In this document: in pieces, positions 31,955 through 40,317 of the stretch
How positions within the stretch are numbered: the first letter of the stretch is position 1
How the letters are laid out: each line of letters starts with the position of its first letter
Source: Achromobacter seleniivolatilans
GTDB lineage: Bacteria > Pseudomonadota > Gammaproteobacteria > Burkholderiales > Burkholderiaceae_B
Direction: 5' to 3'
NCBI RefSeq assembly: GCF_030864005.1
Contig: NZ_CP132977.1
Location: 1-64,000 of the forward strand
Length of the DNA stretch: 64,000 nucleotides
Notes under the pieces: model-generated
The model's database searches: none
What the model saw: the letters and a program-made list of their open reading frames with translations, nothing else
Told to the model about the DNA's origin: nothing
Made by a program: the position numbers and the translations under genes

Positions 31955-32470
31955 TCAGCCCCTTCCCCACAGTCCTCCTATGTTGAGCGCTATGGTCCCA
32001 AAGATGATGTGCCAGAGTCCTCTCCACATCAGGTCCCCTGGTTGGTTTGGGCTTCCGTTGGACATCTCTCGCCATAGCAAGAGCCCCCTAAACACTGCTA
32101 TGGCGCCGAACATCGCCACCCAACTAACGATGGCCAGCGCGACCCGGCTAAAGAACTTGCTTTGAGACACCTGAGGCGGCAAATAGGAAAGCGCGCTCGC
32201 CGGCGGCGTCGGCGTGGCGCCAAACAGCAACTGAATGACGTCGGTGGAGAACCCGGCGAGGCGGAGGAGCATGTAGCCAAGCATGAAGTGGGCAACGACC
32301 GGGCCGAACAGCGGTCGGCCCTCGCGCTGGCCCTGAGCTTGGGCGACGCACATGCGAAGGCCCTGGTAGACGCAGAACACGCCCGCAAGGACCGCAAGCC
32401 CCACGAACACCATGCGCATGATGTTCTGAGTGAACGTGACCGAGCCGTCGAGAAAGGCGTCCAAGTTCAT
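31955..32470 (-). CDS. icmC: IcmC/DotE-like (TraQ-like) inner membrane protein
   Basis: 171 aa with about four transmembrane helices (MVFVGLAVLAGVFCVYQGLRM, VVAHFMLGYMLLRLAGF, VALAIVSWVAMFGAIAVFRG, IIFGTIALNIGG) and a Pro/Thr-rich periplasmic loop. IcmC and IcmD are related small membrane proteins of the Dot/Icm and IncI systems, and this one occupies the IcmC/TraQ position. ATG at 32470 lies 12 nt after the icmG-like stop. Confidence 0.78.
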   Translation of the reverse strand: MNLDAFLDGSVTFTQNIMRMVFVGLAVLAGVFCVYQGLRMCVAQAQGQREGRPLFGPVVAHFMLGYMLLRLAGFSTDVIQLLFGATPTPPASALSYLPPQVSQSKFFSRVALAIVSWVAMFGAIAVFRGLLLWREMSNGSPNQPGDLMWRGLWHIIFGTIALNIGGLWGRG

Positions 32471-32482
32471 ATCGGAATTCCG

Positions 32483-33673
32483 CTAGCGGGGGTGAATCGT
32501 GCCAGCGGTTGTCACCACCTTCATGCCATCAAACGCGGTGACCTTAGCTCCTCGGACCACACTGCCCACTCGCACCGCGGCCTCCAGCTTGTTGTCCTCG
32601 GTCATTACCCATGCGATCTGCGTTTCTCCACCGGTGGTCGGGTACGCGCCCTTCACCCACAAGCCGGCCAGTTTGCCCACCTTGGGCGTACTGCCACTGC
32701 TGACTCGGTTAGCACTGCTTGCTTGGGCTGTGGGCTTGGCTTTGCTCGCATCCCCGCCGCGCGCCGGTGGCGCCTTCGCCGAAGAGGTGGTTGCCTGAGG
32801 CTTTTCGGTCGCCTTCTCCCCGATCGCAGTCACGCCCTTGAGGATCGCCTGTTGTCCGGCCTCCAGAGCAACAAGTCGCCCCTGCAGCATTGCCACTTGG
32901 CTGTTCAGCTGCAGAACGTTGGCGGCGACAAGATCCATACTCGATTCGAGGTTTCTGCCCGCGGATACCTGTTCGGCGCGCCCCTCCATGCCCCGCGCTT
33001 CCGATCGGCTCGGGGACACTGCGGCCGCACTCATTTGGTCGTGGTCGGTCCGCCGATCTTCTTCGAACTCGGAAGCAGCGTAAGCCGACGCTCCCCGTCC
33101 GCGGCCTGTGGATTCCGGCCCTCGGGTGACCGCTGCTTCGGAACGCCGCTCGTCCTCCAGTCGCTGCTCGACAGGGGGGGGCGCTGCCGGCGCCATTGCC
33201 CGCTTTGGCGGCGGGACCCGGCCAGGCTCAGAGCGATCCGGAATCTCGGGCACGAATGCGTGTTGCATCGTGGTCTCATTCGCCGGAGCGGCTGCGTTTC
33301 GCGACGTCGACGGCTTGAAAAGGAAGACATATACAAGCACGGCCACGATCGTCAAGAAGGCAGCAACAGCCGCGCCAAAGATCAAATTCGATCGACGACG
33401 CTTTGCCTCTTTTTTTGCTTCGTCGTCGTCTTCTTCCTCGTCGACGTCTTCCGCAGGGCCGTGCTCATCATCGTCGTGGGTGTGCATGCCGCCCGCGGAA
33501 TGGGCTTCGTCGTCCCGGTCCTGGTGATCTCGATCTGACGGGTTCCCCGATTCGCCGGTGCCGGCTGCCTCGCTGACAACTTCCCATGCGTCAGCTTGCG
33601 CGACTCGTGGATCAGTGGCGGTGCCCGCCGGCAGATCAGACTGCGTCGGATCGCGTTGGTTTTCAGTGCTCAT
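32483..33673 (-). CDS. traP: IcmG/DotF-like (TraP-like) protein
   Basis: 396 aa with a long acidic cytoplasmic N-terminus (residues 1-90, many Asp/Glu and His, VDEEEDDDEAKKEAKRRR), one transmembrane helix (~97-119), a Pro/Ala-rich spacer, a coiled-coil segment (VAANVLQLNSQVAMLQGRLVA) and a compact C-terminal domain (ETQIAWVMTEDNKLEAAVRVG). This layout matches DotF/IcmG and IncI TraP, which contact the core channel and effector substrates. It sits between dotG and icmC, as in R64. Confidence 0.8.
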   Translation of the reverse strand: MSTENQRDPTQSDLPAGTATDPRVAQADAWEVVSEAAGTGESGNPSDRDHQDRDDEAHSAGGMHTHDDDEHGPAEDVDEEEDDDEAKKEAKRRRSNLIFGAAVAAFLTIVAVLVYVFLFKPSTSRNAAAPANETTMQHAFVPEIPDRSEPGRVPPPKRAMAPAAPPPVEQRLEDERRSEAAVTRGPESTGRGRGASAYAASEFEEDRRTDHDQMSAAAVSPSRSEARGMEGRAEQVSAGRNLESSMDLVAANVLQLNSQVAMLQGRLVALEAGQQAILKGVTAIGEKATEKPQATTSSAKAPPARGGDASKAKPTAQASSANRVSSGSTPKVGKLAGLWVKGAYPTTGGETQIAWVMTEDNKLEAAVRVGSVVRGAKVTAFDGMKVVTTAGTIHPR

Positions 33674-33717
33674 TCAGACTTTCTCCGTGTTGGTCGGCGT
33701 TTCGCCAGTCTTTCGCG

Positions 33718-34917
33718 TTACTTCGCGTCCTTCGCATACACCGGCTGTTCGAATCGAATTCCCAGCGGCGTAAATTGAGGCAAGGTCATACGGTTCTTTT
33801 TGGCCGCTCGGCGCTGAACCTCAGCTTCCGCGACCTGCTGCGCCTTAGAGATCCCCGCTCCAATACCGGAGTTCTTCGCGTCCTCACGGCTCGCGCGCTC
33901 GTCGCTGACGACGATGTCGCCGCCGATACCCGTAGGTACGTACTGGGTGGCTGTTCGCCCGCGCTCAGTGAAGTAGGTCGCCGCGCCCCACAAGCCAGAG
34001 GAAAGGACAGGCATCACAAAGCGGTCAAAGAACCGATGATCAACGTCCGCCCCCATCGCGCGCGATGCGGTTTGCTCATTCACGCCCACCGCTTGCACTG
34101 CGTAGAACTTTCCGTCGAATCGCATCGACGTGAACCCCATTGCAAAGTCTTCCTCGAACACCACAAGCTTGCCGACAAAGGTGGCACCTGCCAGTGGCCC
34201 ACCAGTGATCCTGGCAGTGGCCTCGTCCGTTTTGTCTGTGTCGATCGGGCTGAGCAACTCTGCGGGATGAATCTCCTGGCCGTTCGTCAGATCCCGGCCA
34301 CGTGATGCGCTCGGGTCGACAGCCTTAGACGCAGGCGACGCAGCGGCCAGTGCCATCGATGCTCCAGCCTGAGTCCTGGCCGCCGAGTCATCCTTGGCCA
34401 GCACCTGCACCTTTTCGGCTCTGATATCCATGCCCCTCGTAATCCGTTCGATCTGACGCGTCAGGCCGACGTTGTCTTGGCTAGCCTGTGCGCCGCTGCC
34501 TCCAGACATGCGGCGGGTTGTCGGCAGGCCGCCCTCGGCCGCCGCAGAAGCTTGCGGTGGCTCCACGGGCGTAGATAGCCCCAACGTCCCCTCATTGGGG
34601 ATGTAGGTCCTGCCTTGTTTCCTGGCAGCCTCGGCCTCGTCTTGGAAGACCCGGTTTTGCTTCTCCTGCATCGCTGGGCTCAGCTCCCGTCGTACCTCGC
34701 CGGTCCCGTTGGGGTTAATAGGACCAAGCGAAGAGGTGGGCTCACTCCCCTTCTTGCCGCCAGACCCGGCCCACCAGGCCAAGCCGAGCGCAATGAACAC
34801 GCACACAAACAGCATGACGCCGACAAGCACCAGGTTCCGTTTGAATCCCCGAGCCGTGGGGCGCGTCTGAGACGTCTCAGGTTTGTCGGTGCCATCCGCT
34901 CTTTTCTTGGTTGTCAT
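33718..34917 (-). CDS. dotG: DotG/IcmE (TraO-like) channel protein
   Basis: 399 aa from the ATG at 34917. Transmembrane helix at ~28-50 (LVLVGVMLFVCVFIALGLAW), a long disordered periplasmic spacer, then the VirB10-like C-terminal domain (~225-399: GGPLAGATFVGKLVVFEEDF, FYAVQAVGVNEQT, LWGAATYFTERG). DotG spans the envelope and lines the channel. The protein lacks the long pentapeptide repeats of Legionella DotG and is closer to plasmid TraO length. 16 nt after dotH. Confidence 0.9.
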   Translation of the reverse strand: MTTKKRADGTDKPETSQTRPTARGFKRNLVLVGVMLFVCVFIALGLAWWAGSGGKKGSEPTSSLGPINPNGTGEVRRELSPAMQEKQNRVFQDEAEAARKQGRTYIPNEGTLGLSTPVEPPQASAAAEGGLPTTRRMSGGSGAQASQDNVGLTRQIERITRGMDIRAEKVQVLAKDDSAARTQAGASMALAAASPASKAVDPSASRGRDLTNGQEIHPAELLSPIDTDKTDEATARITGGPLAGATFVGKLVVFEEDFAMGFTSMRFDGKFYAVQAVGVNEQTASRAMGADVDHRFFDRFVMPVLSSGLWGAATYFTERGRTATQYVPTGIGGDIVVSDERASREDAKNSGIGAGISKAQQVAEAEVQRRAAKKNRMTLPQFTPLGIRFEQPVYAKDAK

Positions 34918-34933
34918 AGCGACTTCTCGTTTG

Positions 34934-36121
34934 TCATTGGTGAAGCCGACCCTTCTCGGCAGCGGCAACCGTTGGCTGCAGGCCTTTGATGCGGAGCGTG
35001 TGGGACACGCCGCCATCGGTGGCCACGGCCACGATCGGGGTCGCAGGCAATTCGTAAACAGCCGTGCCATCAGCTGCTGGCATGCGCTCGTACCAGGCGG
35101 GAGACGACACCAACCCGGCAATCCGCAGGATCAATCTGCCGTCCGGCGATTGCCAGGCGCGTGCGCCAGGTACACCGGTCACTTCGAGCCGGCGTGCGCC
35201 TTCCGGAGTGCCGCCATACAGGTAGCCATCGAGCTTCGCCCCAACTGTCGGCAAGCCGCTTGCTCGACCGATCTTTGTCACCGCACCTGGCGAAAGGGAC
35301 GGGAGCCGCAAGTCAACGCGGACGTCCGTCGTGACCTGCGCCGGGATCACGGTGAACGACCACGCGACGCTCATTCCCTCGAGCAGGACGCCCACGGAGG
35401 CGATCTGGTGATTGCTGACTGCTTCGATGGAAAGCGTGCTCGGTCCCATGCTCTCCACAACAATTGCTTCCTTGTTGTAGTTCTTCGTCGCAACGACGGG
35501 CCAACCGTTTCCCTCCCGATCGATGATGTTGATCAGGGCCCCCTGCCCTGGTGTGATCTGCACTACCTGAGGCCTCGCACCAGGTGACAAATCGATGTCG
35601 TAGGTCACCGAAACAGGGATCAGGTCCGATTTGATGGGAGCGATCTCGGCGGCCTGACGCTCGTCGACCTGTTTGCGGAACTTGCGAATCTGCGCGGGGT
35701 CCATTGGCGCAACCGAGTCGACGGCCGACTTCACGAAATCTACATTGGGCGCCGGCAGCGGTCGGCCATCCGAAATTGATTGATCTGCCGTGCCTTCGCC
35801 TCCCCGTGGCGCCGCCGCCTGGCCCTGCTCACCTTTCGTCCCGGCTGTTGCAGATGCCTGTGATCCAGCGGCTGCCCGCGTTGCCTCCGCCCCCTCTTCG
35901 CCAACACCTTTGAGGTCGTCAACCGGCGGGGCATTGGAAACCTGCTTAGCACCTCGAATGGGAGTAGCGGCAGAGCGCGCCCCCGCCTCCGCCTCCGCCG
36001 CAGGATCACCCTGCGGAGCAGCTAACACAGATGCAGCAGGTGAGGTTAGGGTGATAGCACTGGCGAGCGCGATGACGATCGACCATCGCACGCCGGTTGG
36101 TGCCGAGATAAATTTGCTCAT
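34934..36121 (-). CDS. dotH: DotH/IcmK (TraN-like) outer membrane core protein
   Basis: 395 aa. A signal peptide (IVIALASAITLTSPAASVLA), then an Ala/Glu-rich spacer to ~120, then the conserved DotH region: PVSVTYDIDLSPGARPQVVQI, ALINIIDREGNGWPV, and VGVLLEGMSVAWSFTVIPA near the end. With DotC and DotD it forms the outer membrane ring of type IVB systems. The C-terminal domain resembles VirB9 and secretin N-domains. It is followed closely by dotG and preceded by an extra gene not expected in this place. Confidence 0.9.
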   Translation of the reverse strand: MSKFISAPTGVRWSIVIALASAITLTSPAASVLAAPQGDPAAEAEAGARSAATPIRGAKQVSNAPPVDDLKGVGEEGAEATRAAAGSQASATAGTKGEQGQAAAPRGGEGTADQSISDGRPLPAPNVDFVKSAVDSVAPMDPAQIRKFRKQVDERQAAEIAPIKSDLIPVSVTYDIDLSPGARPQVVQITPGQGALINIIDREGNGWPVVATKNYNKEAIVVESMGPSTLSIEAVSNHQIASVGVLLEGMSVAWSFTVIPAQVTTDVRVDLRLPSLSPGAVTKIGRASGLPTVGAKLDGYLYGGTPEGARRLEVTGVPGARAWQSPDGRLILRIAGLVSSPAWYERMPAADGTAVYELPATPIVAVATDGGVSHTLRIKGLQPTVAAAEKGRLHQ

Positions 36122-36128
36122 GAGGCCC

Positions 36129-36755
36129 CTACCTACGCGGAGTCAACGGCTGAACAACCGGAACGACGTTTTTGCCGCTTCGGGCGATTTCGTCGAATGC
36201 ACTGAAATGGCCACACACGGTGCCGCAAGCGAAGTCGTTCGGTGCCTGATGGAACCAGACCTCAAAGTCCGAAAAGTCTGGGCCGAACTCGGGCACGTTC
36301 ATATCGGCAAAAGCCATGTGCTTGGTGGCGAGTTCATTGTTGTGGTGATCGACTGCTCGCATCACCTGCAGCGCGACGTGGCTGTCGACCAGGTCGTCGG
36401 TCGAAAGGAGATTGAAGTTGGTGCGCACCGTATAGAGGCCAAACGCATATCCGAGGGCCAGGTCGCTGGGCGCCGTATCCATCAACTGCATGGCGGTGCC
36501 GGCCGAGCGCATCTCCGCGCCATTGAGCCCGCCGAGCGCCCTCCACCATTCGGGCCAGTGCTTGCTCAGAGTCTGGTGGACACGAGACATAACGATGCCT
36601 CGAATCTTGTGAATGCCCTGATTGTTCACGCTCAACTTCCGCTCCTTAATCCTGTTGCTGCCGGCCTTGAAAGCCGAGTCGCTAAAGTGTTCTGTAACTT
36701 GTGCTTCGAACGTCATGCCGAATGCCACGCGCGCCCGCCCATGCACCTCCGGCAT
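36129..36755 (-). CDS. Unknown protein between dotI and dotH, 208 aa
   Basis: ATG 36755 lies 2 nt after the dotI stop, and the gene ends 7 nt before dotH, so it is embedded in the core operon. No signal peptide or membrane helix. Features: KERKLSVNNQGIHKIRGIVM, HWPEWWRALGGLNGAEM, and a His/Asn cluster (VMRAVDHHNNELATKHM). I recognise no Dot/Icm homologue. Because its neighbours are core channel genes it may be a lineage-specific cytoplasmic factor. Confidence 0.6.
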   Translation of the reverse strand: MPEVHGRARVAFGMTFEAQVTEHFSDSAFKAGSNRIKERKLSVNNQGIHKIRGIVMSRVHQTLSKHWPEWWRALGGLNGAEMRSAGTAMQLMDTAPSDLALGYAFGLYTVRTNFNLLSTDDLVDSHVALQVMRAVDHHNNELATKHMAFADMNVPEFGPDFSDFEVWFHQAPNDFACGTVCGHFSAFDEIARSGKNVVPVVQPLTPRR

Positions 36756-36757
36756 GG

Positions 36758-37354
36758 CTACCGCGGCTTTCGCGGCTCCAGCTGGATTGTGTGTACCGAA
36801 ATCCCGCGCGAATGCTCCTCTGGCGGAACCTGCACCACTTGCACGCGAGCAACTCGCTCCCGCGGTGAGTACGCCGCGCGCTGGCCTTGGAATCTGATCG
36901 TGATCGGAATCTCGACATCCCAAGCAACGCGTCCGTGGAAGAGATGGGCCGACCGGGACATCAACGGAGCCTCCGTAGCTGCACTCATCACTGCCCGCTC
37001 CTTGCGCATTTCGTCCAGAATCGGCTCGAGCTGCGTTTGCAGCATCCGTCCACCTTGCGTCGTGTAGAAGCGCTTGGCGTAATTCAGGGTTGGGATGTAG
37101 TTGACGAAATCGTGGGAGAAGGACGAACGCAAGGCCTCCTCAGCAAAATCTAGAACTCGAGAGTCCGAGACGTTTTGCTGATCCAACGGCGCTGGCCGCA
37201 TGACCTGCAACTTATCGTTGACGGCGATCGGGATCTGCTTCTCGCGACTGGCCACAGTCAGTAGCAATCCGTTTGTGGCGGTGCTGACGAACAGCGCTGA
37301 CCCCAGGATGGTGATCACCAAAGCTGGTGATGTTCGCTTCTTCTTATCTGCCAT
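36758..37354 (-). CDS. dotI: DotI/IcmL (TraM-like) inner membrane protein
   Basis: 198 aa. One N-terminal transmembrane helix (SPALVITILGSALFVSTATN) and a periplasmic VirB8-like domain (VLDFAEEALRSSFSHDFVNY, RFYTTQGGRMLQTQLEPIL). DotI forms the inner membrane sub-complex of type IVB systems. The length matches IcmL/TraM. It follows a 96-aa membrane gene by 2 nt, which could be its DotJ-like partner. Confidence 0.9.
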   Translation of the reverse strand: MADKKKRTSPALVITILGSALFVSTATNGLLLTVASREKQIPIAVNDKLQVMRPAPLDQQNVSDSRVLDFAEEALRSSFSHDFVNYIPTLNYAKRFYTTQGGRMLQTQLEPILDEMRKERAVMSAATEAPLMSRSAHLFHGRVAWDVEIPITIRFQGQRAAYSPRERVARVQVVQVPPEEHSRGISVHTIQLEPRKPR

Positions 37355-37356
37355 CT

Positions 37357-37647
37357 CTACAGCCCACCGTTGCGAAGGATGGTCATTTCTTCGGTAATGG
37401 CGACGGGCACCTCAGGACGCACGCCGTCAGCGTATGTGGCCGGGAGATACACGGCGCCACCCGGAGCGTGAGCCACAACCACATCCTGGCCAACGTACAA
37501 GCGGTAGGCTCCAACAAAGCTGATGATTGCGCTCGCTAAGGCGCCAAACGCCAAGTACAGCGTCACCTGGTGGGCGAGTTTCCCGAACCGTTGGAGTAGT
37601 TCAAGGGCTTCTTCGTCGGTCGCGCTTGCGTCAAGGAAATAGGCCAT
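37357..37647 (-). CDS. Small membrane protein, DotJ/IcmM-like candidate
   Basis: 96 aa. ATG 37647 overlaps the upstream stop (TGATG), so it is coupled. One transmembrane helix (LYLAFGALASAIISFVGAY), followed by a short periplasmic part (VVVAHAPGGAVYLPATYADG) that resembles the region just after the DotI membrane helix. In Legionella, DotJ/IcmM is a ~94-aa protein homologous to the DotI N-terminus and partners with it. Size, topology and adjacency fit that role, but the sequence match is weak. Confidence 0.5.
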   Translation of the reverse strand: MAYFLDASATDEEALELLQRFGKLAHQVTLYLAFGALASAIISFVGAYRLYVGQDVVVAHAPGGAVYLPATYADGVRPEVPVAITEEMTILRNGGL

Positions 37648-38081
37648 CACACTGCCTGGGCCAGGGAGCGGCGGCCGACCTGAGTCGAAGCCAGAACAGG
37701 TTTCTGCCCTGGGGCGCGGAATTGCTCCCTAAGCCAGAGCAAAAAGCGCGCTTTTCGGCGAACCTCGCTGCGGCAGCGTCCCGAAGGACTGGCCTTCAAA
37801 TTCGCGTCCCGAGTGAACTGTTGCCAGATCGAGGCCGCTGCGGTTTCGGCGAGGCCGATCTCTATGAGCGCCGGCGCCACATAGGTCGGCAAATGTGGAG
37901 GAGCAACGAGCGGCTTGGCCAATGTGAGCGTCCCGTTGCGCAGGGATTGGACGACGAAAGCGCGAACAATCGTCGCATCGTCGCTTCGGAAGTCGGCCTG
38001 CCCGTCCAACCAATGGAGATCCGGGGGGCTTTCATGATCAGCGCCGGTCTTCCGCGCGCTACTCGATATCGGGGGGGCCAC
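37647..38081 (-). CDS. First gene of the dotI-dotO operon, 144 aa, unknown
   Basis: GTG start at 38081 with GAGG 4-5 nt upstream. No membrane helix or signal. Central helical region (ATIVRAFVVQSLRNGTLTLA; LPTYVAPALIEIGLAETAAASIW) and a basic C-terminus (SEVRRKARFLLWLREQF). Family not recognised. It leads the long type IVB operon and lies 32 nt downstream of the operator at 38113, so it may be regulatory or a cytoplasmic component such as an IcmS/W-type adaptor; that is speculation. Confidence 0.6.
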   Translation of the reverse strand: MAPPISSSARKTGADHESPPDLHWLDGQADFRSDDATIVRAFVVQSLRNGTLTLAKPLVAPPHLPTYVAPALIEIGLAETAAASIWQQFTRDANLKASPSGRCRSEVRRKARFLLWLREQFRAPGQKPVLASTQVGRRSLAQAV

Positions 38082-38112
38082 AGAACCTCACTTCCAGCTG
38101 ACTTATTTATTG

Positions 38113-38138
38113 GGATGAATAAACATAATGAATCATAC
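38113..38138. promoter_or_regulatory. 10-6-10 operator at the head of the dotI-dotO operon
   Basis: On the minus strand the site reads GTATGATTCA, 6 nt, TTATTCATCC, i.e. 9/10 and 8/10 matches to the perfect half-sites. It ends 32 nt upstream of the GTG start at 38081. Probably controls the whole 12-kb type IVB operon. Confidence 0.65.
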
Positions 38139-38267
38139 TGGAAACAAAATTTTGCCCGCAACACGATGTGCCACCTTTTTGCGTGCCGGCTGCCGGGTCG
38201 CGGCACCCAAGGGTGAGGTAGGGAGCCGGCGTCGGATACAGATAGACGCAAAGCTTGGCCGAAATAG

Positions 38268-38292
38268 AAAAGGGCGCCTCGCGGCGCCCCCT
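38268..38292 (-). terminator. Rho-independent terminator of the 38314 gene
   Basis: GGGCGCC, 4-nt loop, GGCGCCC (38272-38289), followed on the minus strand by TTTTCTATTT. It is 20 nt downstream of the stop at 38314 and separates the 39-kb genes from the dotI operon. Confidence 0.75.
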
Positions 38293-38313
38293 TCTCGGTC
38301 CCTGATCAGCCTG

Positions 38314-39036
38314 TCAGGGCTGGATATCTAAAATAGGTGACGGGTTGTACAGATCAATGACATCTGCGTCGAATCGCATCGTGACGACTTTCGACTGAAG
38401 CTGATCCTTCTCCGGCATGCCCGGCACACCAATCCGCCCGATGTAGCGAACAGCTTGGATCTTGGGAAACTCGTCAAACAACTGCTGAAGCAGCGCTGGA
38501 AACGTCCTGGCCATGAACAGAACGTGCTCGTGCTTGCGATGGAGCAGGGATTCAGCGATCTTTTCCATTTCGGACCGCTCGACGCGACGCAATTTACTGA
38601 GCTGCTCGTCGAAATGGACCCTGAAATAGGTCAACACGTCGCTCGTGATAGTGCGATCGTTGCGCGTCAAATCCAAGCCAGGCGTCTCGTCGAGCGGCAT
38701 CAGGTTGCCGACAGAGAAAGGGAAAGAGAAGTCGATCCGCTTCGGAATCTTCGGATGGTACTTCTCGTAAAGCGCCGTGCTATATCCCCCTGCCGACTTG
38801 CTCCAACCTGATTTAGCGATGTAGGTTTGAAGTGGCTCCCGAAAGCGAAATAGTTGATCTTCCCCGTCCAGCAGATCAACACTCAACTCGCGCAACGAGA
38901 CGCGCAAGGGCGCATCTTCAGTCGTGGACGGATCAATCGGACAGTAGGCCTCGAGCTGCTGCCGGCTCGTCTTCGGCGGCGCAGCTACGGGCTGTACGAT
39001 TTGCTCGGATACTACCGAGGCAGACTTGGTTTTCAT
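38314..39036 (-). CDS. Hypothetical transfer-region protein, 240 aa
   Basis: Family not recognised. Soluble, with a disordered Ser/Pro N-terminus, then a mixed alpha/beta region (LRELSVDLLDGEDQLFRF, SGWSKSAGGYSTALYEKYHP, VLFMARTFPALLQQLFDEF). A region ending VRYIGRIGVPGMPEKDQLQS looks like a beta-hairpin. It follows the 261-aa gene by 71 nt in the same direction and ends at a terminator, so the two form a short operon behind the operator at 40019. Role in transfer is inferred from position only. Confidence 0.6.
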   Translation of the reverse strand: MKTKSASVVSEQIVQPVAAPPKTSRQQLEAYCPIDPSTTEDAPLRVSLRELSVDLLDGEDQLFRFREPLQTYIAKSGWSKSAGGYSTALYEKYHPKIPKRIDFSFPFSVGNLMPLDETPGLDLTRNDRTITSDVLTYFRVHFDEQLSKLRRVERSEMEKIAESLLHRKHEHVLFMARTFPALLQQLFDEFPKIQAVRYIGRIGVPGMPEKDQLQSKVVTMRFDADVIDLYNPSPILDIQP

Positions 39037-39107
39037 AGATCCTCAAGATTGGACAACACGGAGGCATCGCGCGGCAGCCAAATAGACCCCGCGCCATCCC
39101 TCACCCG

Positions 39108-39893
39108 TCATTCCGCACTACGCGCCACGCGCGAAGCGTACCGCTCCTTCACTTCTTCGTAGAGATCACTTTCAAAGGGATCTTCCCGGGCGATTTTCTC
39201 CAGTACGAACTCGGCCTGCGGCGAATGGCCGACACGCCGTTCCCAGCAGAACTGCGCCAGGGCCTTCAAATCTTGATAGGCCTGCTGGGGAGAACACATG
39301 ACCCCCCGCTCGAAATCACCCATGTTGGCGGCGTCGGCTTCGCGCAGACGTGACATGAGCACTCGCAGCGAAGGCTTGGAATTGCTCCGCGTTCCGTTAA
39401 CCATGGCGTAGCGATTGTTCACGTTTCCGTTGAGGATCATCGGCAACCACTCAAGCACCATGACGCGCAGGCGGGACAGCAAATCCGCCCGCGCTCCACC
39501 CATGTTCAGCCAATGCGCGGAACCGTAGTAGGCGCCAATGTCCTGAAAGAGCCAGTCGGTGAATCGGTCGGACTTCCAATGATCTTCCTCGGCCACGATT
39601 CGCAGCGACAACGGGTGTGGACGCGCAACGTACAGGTGCAAGTTCATCTCGACTTGAATGTCGACAAGACCTGGCCGAGCAATCGCCTCACGAAAGCGAA
39701 CTTCCTGAGGGGAACTCACCCCCAATATTTCAGCGCACTGGCGCTCTGTCATTTGGAGCGGGCCTTCCCGCAACAAGTTGAGCTTTTCGCCGGTCAGCGG
39801 AAAGTCTGCCGGGTCAGCGACCTTACGCAGGTAGTGCTGCAGACGCGTCGGCTTGGTCTTTGAGGGATCGAAGTACTGGAGTTCTATCGCCAT
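39108..39893 (-). CDS. Hypothetical transfer-region protein, 261 aa
   Basis: Family not recognised. It begins MAIELQYFDPSKTKPTRLQ. A central part (MTERQCAEILGVSSPQEVRF) resembles a helix-turn-helix, which would allow a DNA-binding or regulatory role. Further parts are helical (ADLLSRLRVMVLEWLPMILNG; AYQDLKALAQFCWERRVG). First gene after the operator at 40019, so it is a candidate local regulator of the transfer regulon, though no characterised family is matched. Confidence 0.6.
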   Translation of the reverse strand: MAIELQYFDPSKTKPTRLQHYLRKVADPADFPLTGEKLNLLREGPLQMTERQCAEILGVSSPQEVRFREAIARPGLVDIQVEMNLHLYVARPHPLSLRIVAEEDHWKSDRFTDWLFQDIGAYYGSAHWLNMGGARADLLSRLRVMVLEWLPMILNGNVNNRYAMVNGTRSNSKPSLRVLMSRLREADAANMGDFERGVMCSPQQAYQDLKALAQFCWERRVGHSPQAEFVLEKIAREDPFESDLYEEVKERYASRVARSAE

Positions 39894-40018
39894 AAAAGGT
39901 TCGGTTGCGCGTTAGGCCGCACGTTAGTGTTTTTGTTTGACCGCAATCCTCGCTCTGGCATCAAGCCACGCCGGCAAATTGCGCGGCTGACGCAATTCCT
40001 GCGGACCCATCGCTAAGA

Positions 40019-40044
40019 AGATGAATCGTAAGGATCATACATTC
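40019..40044. promoter_or_regulatory. 10-6-10 operator-like site upstream of the 39893 gene
   Basis: AGATGAATCG (40019-40028) and TCATACATTC (40035-40044), each 7/10 to the perfect half-sites, with a 6-nt spacer. 126 nt upstream of the ATG at 39893. Confidence 0.45.
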
Positions 40045-40235
40045 TTTACATTCATGGCAAAAGGGCGCATGCGTTTCAAAACGCGTCAACCTCCTTGCCT
40101 TTTGCCGCCTAATCCGCGCCCCCCTGAGCGCTGATCGAGCCCTATTTTGCGTACACTACAACGTTTTTTCAAGACGCAACTGCGTTTTTCTAGTTATTTC
40201 GCAAAAATTCTTTGGAATGGGGTGGCGATCTGTCA
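40045..40235. other. AT-richer intergenic region between divergent genes
   Basis: Together with its two flanking operator-like sites this forms a 424-bp divergent region (39894-40317). It holds several T and A runs and a small ACGCA/TGCGT hairpin followed by T5 near 40173-40190, but no gene. Probably holds both divergent promoters. Confidence 0.4.
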
Positions 40236-40261
40236 TTATGAATCGTACATCTCATTCATCA
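40236..40261. promoter_or_regulatory. 10-6-10 operator upstream of the autotransporter
   Basis: TTATGAATCG (40236-40245) and TCATTCATCA (40252-40261), 8/10 and 7/10 matches to the perfect half-sites, 6-nt spacer. It ends 56 nt before the autotransporter ATG at 40318. Confidence 0.55.
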
Positions 40262-40317
40262 ATTAAACCAATGCCGTGCCCGCCCGATGAGGCGCCGGTT
40301 TCTTCGGAGATCTTGCA

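Noticed and set aside
32162..33538. A 458-codon plus-strand frame antisense to the IcmG-like and IcmC-like genes
   Set aside because: The minus-strand genes have coherent membrane topology and operon spacing. The plus frame is His/Arg-rich with no domain or ribosome site.
35790..37067. A 425-codon plus-strand frame across dotH, the 36129 gene and dotI
   Set aside because: Shadow of three real minus-strand genes.
38140..38175. Another AAA/TTTT element (CAAAATTTTGC)
   Set aside because: No TANNNTG box at the fixed 24-nt distance, so it does not fit the shared promoter.
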